From Nemertoderma westbladi (Eukaryota > Xenacoelomorpha > Nemertodermatida > Nemertodermatidae), in contig JAUCBJ010006467.1 in NCBI GenBank assembly GCA_032718475.1, positions 1-34,702 on the forward strand: 34,702 bases of DNA, given 5' to 3'. Positions 28,996 to 34,702 of the stretch are shown here, one piece after another. Under the pieces are notes generated by a model. It was not told where the DNA came from. It searched no databases and saw only the letters and a list, made by a program, of their open reading frames with translations. Position 1 is the stretch's first letter. Each line of letters opens with the position of its first letter. A program made the position numbers and the translations under genes.

Positions 28996-29648
28996 TGTAA
29001 GTGGATTCAATTCCACTTCATTACCCACCAGAAAATGGGATGGTGGCATTTTAGCAATATGTTGGAGATACGAGATTAGCAATATTAATCTCGTATCATA
29101 ACCAACATTTGGGGGGGGGGGCGACACAAGCCCCTAAGCCACATAGAAAGGAAGGTTAGAGGTCAAACCACCTCGGAGAGAACACAGCTAGTAGAGGCTA
29201 GCAGCAGAGGGGAAACACTCCCAGAGAGTGCCAGGGTGAGAAGTAGCATATTAGCCAATAGGGGGGAGGGAAGCACGTGATAGGGAACAGGAGAGCATCC
29301 ATTAGGTAGCAGGCCAAGGTAGAGTAGGAGGTGAAGCAATATTAGTGTATCAGTCATATATTATGTCAGATTCTTAGATCAGTTAGTTAGTTACTCAGTT
29401 TTAGTGCAGACTGGTAACAATTATTCACCGTCATCGTCATCGGCTGTCATCATATACTATTACCGGTATCAATCATATACTATTATCTCTGTCATATATT
29501 ATTGCTATCATATATTATAACATTAAGAAACAACATCAAACTCTGATCGCTTTTCTCCAACGGCCTCGGCCAAGCTATTAGTACCATCTCAGAGCCAACG
29601 GTGACGCATATATCAATTTACCCGGTCGGGATCTCTGATCCCATCACA
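28996..29648 (+). repeat. 3' LTR of the outer element
   Basis: Direct repeat of 7808-8471, followed by the ATAAA target duplication (29649-29653). It contains a G run at about 29110 and a terminal GGGATC/GATCCC hairpin. Confidence 0.9.
29067..29097 (+). repeat. U3 hairpin, outer 3' LTR
   Basis: GATACGAGATTA (29067-29078) pairs perfectly with 29086-29097 around a 7-nt loop. It lies 71-101 nt into the LTR. It has the same geometry as the inner LTR hairpin but a different sequence. Confidence 0.8.
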
Positions 29649-29653
29649 ATAAA

Positions 29654-29998
29654 TTTAATCATATATAAATATAATGGGAAAATTATCACCCCCATCGGGT
29701 ACTGGTACCGGTACCATTGTAATGCAATAGCTTAGTGCCCGGCTGCCCGTCCCACAATAATACTGTAAGGCACTTCTAATAAGGCAATACTGATAGTAAA
29801 TTACTACATACATGCAACGAAATTGAAATTTCTTTCGAGCTTTTCGTTTCGTTATGCCATCCCTGCTAACAAATACACAGCAGCATACAATGTAAGAGTA
29901 TTATAATATATGATATTTTATACAAAATTGTAAGAAATTACGAAATAATGTGTAGCATCGTCCAAGAAATCGCTATTACTTAAATACAAATGGCGTTA
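29654..29998. other. Non-coding flank
   Basis: No gene. A stretch at about 29790-29863 (TAAATTACTACATACAT... TTGAAATTTCTTT... GTTTCGTTATGCC) is repeated in diverged form at about 30570-30635, so this direct repeat brackets the two MITEs. Confidence 0.5.
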
Positions 29999-30193
29999 CA
30001 AAGGTGTAAATGCTAGGCCGTCAATCAACAACCATTATTAGCACTAATTAATGTTAATTATAAATGAATGTAAAGGAACAGGTTACAGCGGAAGATAATT
30101 TTAACCAAAACAATAAACGAGAGTCATGAACACCGGTTTCAGTTCCATATTCAGCTGTGGTAGTTGGATAACGGCTTGGCATTTGCCACTTTG
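29999..30193. mobile_element. MITE copy 1, hAT-like family (diverged)
   Basis: The left end (CAAAGGTGTAAATGCTAGGC) and the reverse complement of the right end (CAAAGTGGCAAATGCCAAGC) are imperfect inverted repeats. The interior shares AATTAATGTTAATTAT and AACCAAAACAATAAACGAGA with the copy at 30296-30522. No clear target duplication. Confidence 0.55.
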
Positions 30194-30295
30194 CATTATT
30201 TAAAACTGTTTTATAACATTATTAAAAATTAAATTAAAACAAATTCAAATGAATGGAAATCGCCCTGTTGTAATATACACAACTGCAAAATTAAA

Positions 30296-30522
30296 GGGTG
30301 TAAACGCTACGCCGACAACCATTGTTAAAACTAATTAATGTTAATTATCAATTGAGAGAAATGATCGGGTTTTTTTTTTACTTTACTTTACTTTACAGTG
30401 GAAAATTATTCTAACCAAAACAATAAACGAGAGTCACGAACTCAGGTCACAGGTCACTCAGTCACATTACATTTTCATAGTTCCCGTTGTTGGCAGTGGT
30501 TGTCGGCGTAGCATTTACACAC
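30296..30522. mobile_element. MITE copy 2, hAT-like, with 9-bp target duplication
   Basis: The inverted repeats GTGTAAACGCTACGCCGACA and GTGTAAATGCTACGCCGACA continue to about 27 bp. AAAATTAAA flanks both sides (30287-30295 and 30523-30531). A duplication of 8-9 bp and a GGGTG-type end suggest hAT. No ORF. It contains an ACTTT microsatellite. Confidence 0.7.
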
Positions 30523-30639
30523 AAAATTAAATGAACAATAATTATATACCAGTAACAATAAATTACTCAAAAATCTTTGAAAATTTAAATTACCACATAC
30601 ATTAAACCAATTGAAATTTCTTTTGTTTCATTATGCCAA

Positions 30640-33600
30640 ACTCGTTTCGACTCTGGCGAGTTCGTCCTACCTCGTTCGGACTGTATTGGGTTCGTCAAAC
30701 CTCATTCCGACTGCGACCATAGCGGGTTCGACAAACCTTGTTCCGACTGTATCGGGTACGTCAAACATCGTTTCGACTGTAGCAGGTTATTAAAACGTCG
30801 TTCTGACCATAGCGGGTTCGTCAAACCTCGTTCTGAACGGAACCATTGCGGGTTCGTCAAACCTTGTTCCGACCGTATCGGTTCGACAAACCTCGTTCTG
30901 ACCATAGAAGGGTTCGTCAAACCTCGTTCTGACCATAGCGCGTTCGTCAAACCTCGTTGTGAACACGACCGTAGCTGGTTCGTCAAACATCATTCTGAAT
31001 GCGACCGTAGCGGGTTTGTCATACCTCGTTCTGACCACGACCATAGCAGGTTCGACAAACCTTGCTCCAACCATATCGGATACGTCAAACCTCGTTCCGA
31101 CCATAGCAGCAGGTTTGTCAAGCCTCGTTCTGAACGTGACCGTAGCGGGTTCGTCAAACGTCGCTCTGACCACGACTGTAGAAGGTTCGACAAACCTTGT
31201 TCCAACCGTATCAGGTACATCAAACCTTGTTCCGACCATAGCGGGTTATTAAAACGTCATTCCGACCATAGTGGGATTGTCAAACCTCGTTCCGACTGTA
31301 TCGGGTTCATCAAACCTTGTTCCAACCATAGTGAGTTCATCAAACCTCGTTCTGAATGCGACTGTAGCGGGTTTGTCAAACCTCGTTCTGAACGTGACCA
31401 TGCGGGTTCATCAAACCTCGTTCCGACCGTGACTGTAGCGGGTTTGTCAAACCTCGTTCTGAACGCGACCATAGTGGGTTCGTCAAACCTCGTTCAAACC
31501 ACAATGGTAGTGGGTTTGACAAACCTCATTCCGACTGTATCAGGTCCATCAAACCTCGTTCCGTTCCGACCGTAGCGGGTTCTTCAAACCTCGTTCTGAC
31601 CATAGCGGGTTCGTCAAACCTCGTTCCAACGGCGACTGTAGCAGGTTCAACAAACCTTGTTCCGACCGTATCAGGTTCGTCAAACCTCGTCCCGACTATA
31701 TCGGGTACATCAAACCTAGTTCCGACCATAGCGGGATATTAAAACGTCGTTTCAACCATAGCGGGTTCGTCAAATCTGACCGTATCGGATATTTCAAACC
31801 TCGTTCCGACCATAGCGGGTTATTAAAACATCATTCTGACCATAGCGGGTTCATCAAACCTCGTTCTGAACGCGACCGTAGCGGGTTCGTCAAACCTCAT
31901 TCTGACCGTGACCGTAGCTGGTTCAACAAACCTTGTTCCGACTGTATTGGGTACGTCAAACCTCGTTCCGACCATAGCAGGTTATTAAAACGTCGTTCCG
32001 ACCGTAGTGGGTTCGTCAAACCTCGTTCAGAACGCGACTGTAGCGGGTTCGTCAAACCTCGTTCCAACCGCGACCATAGCGGGTTCGACAAACCTCGTTC
32101 CGACTGTATCGGGTACGTCAAATCTCATTCCGACCGTAGCGGGTTATTAAAACGTCGTTCTGACCATAGCGGGTTCGTCAAACCTCGTTCCGACCACGAC
32201 TGTAGCGGGTTCAACAAACCTTGTTCCGACCGTATTGGGTTCATCAAACCTTGTCCCGACCGTATCGGGTACGTCAAACCTAGTTCCAACCATAGAGGGG
32301 TATTAAAACGTCGTTCCGACCATAGCGGGTTCGTCAAACCTCATTCTGACCGTATCGGATTTGTCAAACCTCGTTCCGACCATAGCAGGTTCATAAAACC
32401 TCGTTCTGAATGCGACCGTAGCGGGTTCGTCAAACCTTGTTATGACCATAGCGGGTTCGTCAAACCTTGTTCCGACCGTATCGGGTTCGTCAAACCTCGT
32501 TCCGACCGTATCGGGTTCGTCAAACCTCGTTCCGACTGCGACCATAGCGGGTTCGACAAACCTCGTTCCGACCATATTGGGTACGTCAAACCTCATTCCG
32601 ACCGTAGCGGGTTATTAAAACGTCGTTCCGACCATAGCAGGTTCATCAAACCTCTTTTCGACTGTATCGGGTTCGTCAAAACTCATTCCGACCATAGCGG
32701 GTTCGTCAAACCTCGTTCTGAACGCAACTGTACCGGGTTCGTCAAACCTTGTTCCAACCATATCGGGTTCATCAAACCTCGTTCTGACCATAGCAGGTTC
32801 ATCAAACTTCGTTCTGAATGCGACCATAGTGGGTTCGTCAAACCTTGATCTGAACGCGACCATAGCGGGTTCATCAAACCTAGTGCCGACTGCGACCGTA
32901 GCAGGTTCGTCAAACCTCTTTCTGAACGCGACCATAGTGGGTTCGTCAAACCTCGTTCCGACCACGATGGTAGCAGGTTCAACAAACCTTGTTCCGACTG
33001 TATCAGGTTCATCAAACCTCGTTCCGATCCGACCATAGTGGGTTCTTCAAACCTCGTTCTGACCATAGCCGGTTAATTAAACCTCGTTCCGACCGCGACC
33101 GTAGCTGGTTCGACCATATCGGGTTCGTCAAACGTCGTCCTGACCGTATCAGGTACATCAGACCTAGTTTGACTGTAGCGGGTTATTAAAACGTCATTCC
33201 AACCATAGCGGGTTCATCAAACCTCATTCCAACCATATCGGGTTCATCAAACCTCGTTCCGACCATGGCGGGTTCATCAAACCTCGTTCTGAACGCGACC
33301 ATAGCGGGTTCGTCAAACCTTGTTATGACCATAGTGGGTTCGTCAAACCTCGTTCCGACTGTATCGGGTTCGTCAAACCTCGTTCCGACCATAGCGGGTT
33401 CTTAAAACGTTGTTCTGGCCGTATCGGGTTCGTCCAACCTCATTCCAACTGTACAGTCGTAGCAGGTTTGTCAAACCTCGCTCCGGCTGTAGCGGGTTCA
33501 TCAAACCTCGTTCCAACCATACCGGATTTGTCAAACCTTGTTCTGACCGTAGCGGGTTTGTCAAACCTTGTTCCGACCATATCGGATTCGTCAAACCTCG

Positions 33601-33745
33601 TTCCGACTGTAGTGGGTTCGTAAAACGTCGTTCCAACCATAGCGGGTTCGTCCAACACCAACCTCATTCCGACCATAGCAGGTTTGTCCAACCTCATTCC
33701 GATGGTAGCGGCAGCGGGTTCGACAAACCTCGTTCCAGCGTATTT
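30640..33745. repeat. Minisatellite array, 30-bp and 36-bp monomers, about 3.1 kb
   Basis: About a hundred monomers of the type GGGTTCGTCAAACCTCGTTC plus CGACCATAGC. A longer 36-bp version carries TGAACGCGACC. A variant monomer GGTTATTAAAACG recurs at about 30785, 31246, 31821, 31980, 32142, 32610 and 33181, with relatives at 31735, 32298 and 33392. Several spacings are near 156-162 bp or multiples, suggesting a higher-order unit of about five monomers. The short frames on both strands (repeating TRFDEP on the - strand) arise from the repeat. Confidence 0.9.
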
Positions 33746-34242
33746 ATTGTGATTTTAAATTAGACCAAACAGAAATGACCATAACTCCGGAACCGTTATT
33801 GCAACATCACTGGGACCTTCACTAACGGGCTGAGATCGCTCCAGAAAACATTTTAATCTTTTATTCGCCGCACCAAGACCAAAGTGAATGGATCTCGAGA
33901 TATGGAGTCTTGAAAATCGACCAATCACAGCACAGAACTCTTTAACTGGTGGTTCGACCGCGATAGCGTCGTCGGCAGCATGATGGGGATGGACCTATAA
34001 ATATTTTAAGCTTTTATTCGACGCTCCAAAGTTAATAGATCTCGAGATATAGGGTTTTAAAATTTCGACCAATCACTGGCTACGTACCAATCGTACAGAT
34101 CGTACCGAGATGAACAAAAAAAATGCCGTTGCTATGAGAAAAACCAAATACTTTTCGAGAAAAATCGATTAGAAAACTTTAAATCTAATTACTAATTAAA
34201 TAATTTACATATTTTTCCACAAAAACTCCTAGCTATTAAATG
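33746..34242. repeat. Diverged direct repeat, about 75-bp units
   Basis: A block with TTTTAATCTTTTATTCG, CCAA, GATCTCGAGATATGG and GACCAATCAC at about 33850-33926 is repeated with changes at 34000-34073, separated by about 150 bp. No gene. The remainder is AT-rich. Confidence 0.55.
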
Positions 34243-34424
34243 AATACTCCATATCTCAAGAACCTGTGGCCTTGTGGTTGTAGTATCGGCTTCCACTTCG
34301 AGGTCCACTTCCACTTCCACTTCCACCCCCAAGATCCCTTCCTATAATAAATGTATAATAACAAACACCTCGAAAAATACAGCTTGCCAACACATTGTTA
34401 CTATCAATAATAAAAAATCAGGGG

Positions 34425-34456
<32 letters not shown>
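34243..34456 (+). mobile_element. Truncated tRNA-derived SINE copy with poly(A)
   Basis: From AATACTCCATATCTCAAGAA to about 34308 it repeats 34477-34542, including a box A-like TGGCCTTGTGG (34267-34277). It then breaks into CCACTT microsatellite repeats, lacking box B and the ribozyme. A run of 30 A ends it at 34456. Confidence 0.6.
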
Positions 34457-34460
<4 letters not shown>

Positions 34461-34476
34461 AGCTGGCTTTGAAATT

Positions 34477-34620
34477 AATACTCCATATCTCAAGAACCTG
34501 TGGCCTAGTGGTTGTAGTCTCGGCTTCCACCTCGAGGTCCCAGGTTAGAATCCGACACCACGCTGATGAGACCCAGTAAGGTCGAAACGCGTACGTGGTT
34601 TGGAGAGATATGAGATATTA
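34477..34620 (+). mobile_element. tRNA-derived SINE with hammerhead ribozyme core
   Basis: The head has box A TGGCCTAGTGG (34501-34511) and box B GGTTAGAATCC (34543-34553) at tRNA-like spacing, so it could serve as an RNA polymerase III promoter. The cloverleaf is degenerate, so it is not a tRNA gene. Directly after box B lies a hammerhead ribozyme core (34558-34598). The 3' end is unclear; no tail is obvious before about 34620. Confidence 0.7.
34558..34598 (+). ncRNA. Type I hammerhead ribozyme
   Basis: Stem I CCACG (34558-34562) pairs with CGTGG (34594-34598). The core CTGATGA is at 34563-34569. Stem II GACC/GGTC (34570-34573, 34580-34583) has a 6-nt loop. GAAA is at 34584-34587. Stem III is minimal (A34587-T34592, C34588-G34591, 2-nt loop), and the cleavage base A is at 34593 after GT. 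All invariant core bases are present. Very short stem III is known from retrotransposon-associated hammerheads. It would self-cleave in the SINE transcript; activity with so short a stem III is not certain. Confidence 0.7.
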
Positions 34621-34702
34621 ATTTCAAGAAAAAATTACGCGATTCCTAAATTTGTACACTACCTAGTTAAAAAGTACGCATATGATGGGATTAGTCCTAC
34701 AA
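34621..34702. other. AT-rich end of window
   Basis: Nothing recognisable. Confidence 0.4.

Larger units (their letters stand above)
7808..29648 (+). mobile_element. Outer BEL/Pao LTR retrotransposon, interrupted and internally deleted
   Basis: Long direct repeats at 7808-8471 and 28996-29648 begin TGTAAG and end ATCACA/GTCACA. They are flanked by identical 5-bp duplications ATAAA (7803-7807 and 29649-29653). Without the nested - strand element the length is about 8.4 kb. Order: LTR, gag N-terminal region (split by the insertion), Asn-rich region, gag core, zinc knuckle and protease, a foreign segment replacing RT to integrase, last codons of integrase, hairpin repeats, exonuclease remnant, polypurine tract, LTR. 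It has many stops and frameshifts, so it is non-autonomous. LTRs differ by roughly 3% plus a small indel by eye, so it is older than its nested guest. Confidence 0.9.

Noticed and set aside
30790-31239. A protein with repeated TRFDEP units (longest frame about 149 codons)
   Set aside because: It has no defined start and arises in many frames of a tandem repeat; similar frames exist on both strands. Kept only as a question about the array.
30640-33745. A CRISPR-like array of roughly 30-bp repeats
   Set aside because: There are no constant repeats separated by unique spacers, monomers vary throughout, and the context is animal DNA. It is a minisatellite.
34499-34562. A functional tRNA gene
   Set aside because: Boxes A and B are present, but the anticodon and acceptor arms do not fold well and the unit continues into a ribozyme. 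A SINE head is the better reading.

Overview
The window looks like repeat-rich nuclear DNA of an invertebrate metazoan. The reasons are BEL/Pao-type LTR retrotransposons (a lineage known only from animals), a tRNA-derived SINE, several non-autonomous DNA transposons, a large minisatellite, many G/C homopolymer tracts, and one candidate spliced exon. There is no operon structure and no recognisable intact host gene. I cannot name the species from sequence alone.

Layout. (1) 1-4412: a decayed BEL/Pao-like integrase gene (+) is split by a DNA transposon (370-4084) with a 4-bp CGCG target duplication that keeps the integrase frame. That transposon is itself split by a TTAA-flanked piggyBac-like element (380-1939) and a TA-flanked MITE (2730-3358). 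(2) 4413-7807: mostly non-coding, with a candidate glycoprotein exon (5572-5756), a strong hairpin, a 177-bp tandem duplication and G-rich tracts. (3) 7808-29648: a BEL/Pao element on the + strand with 5-bp target duplication ATAAA. Nested inside its gag is a second, related BEL/Pao element on the - strand (9298-22731, 562-bp LTRs, target duplication GCTAC). (4) 29654-30639: two related hAT-like MITEs. (5) About 30640-33745: a 3.1-kb minisatellite. (6) 33750-34702: degenerate repeats and a tRNA-derived SINE carrying a complete hammerhead ribozyme core.

The inner element is nearly full length. In - strand order it has: LTR; a long gag with an N-terminal domain, an Asn-rich stretch and a capsid-like core; pol (zinc knuckle, aspartic protease, RT, RNase H, integrase, DUF5641-like tail); a tandem-repeat spacer; and, in the env position, an extra coding region. 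I read that region as a DEDD-type 3'-5' exonuclease followed by an acidic linker and a protein with three perfect CCHC zinc knuckles. It is broken by frameshifts and stops, and its integrase has lost the catalytic Glu. The outer element shares the gag architecture and keeps a small duplicated remnant of the same exonuclease, so the extra gene predates the split of the two copies. It has lost RT to integrase, which is replaced by about 590 bp of unrelated sequence containing a hydrophobic segment.

The observations most worth follow-up are the exonuclease plus triple-zinc-knuckle module, the SINE-borne hammerhead ribozyme, the conserved hairpins beside the polypurine tract and in U3, and the covarying hairpin repeats after pol.
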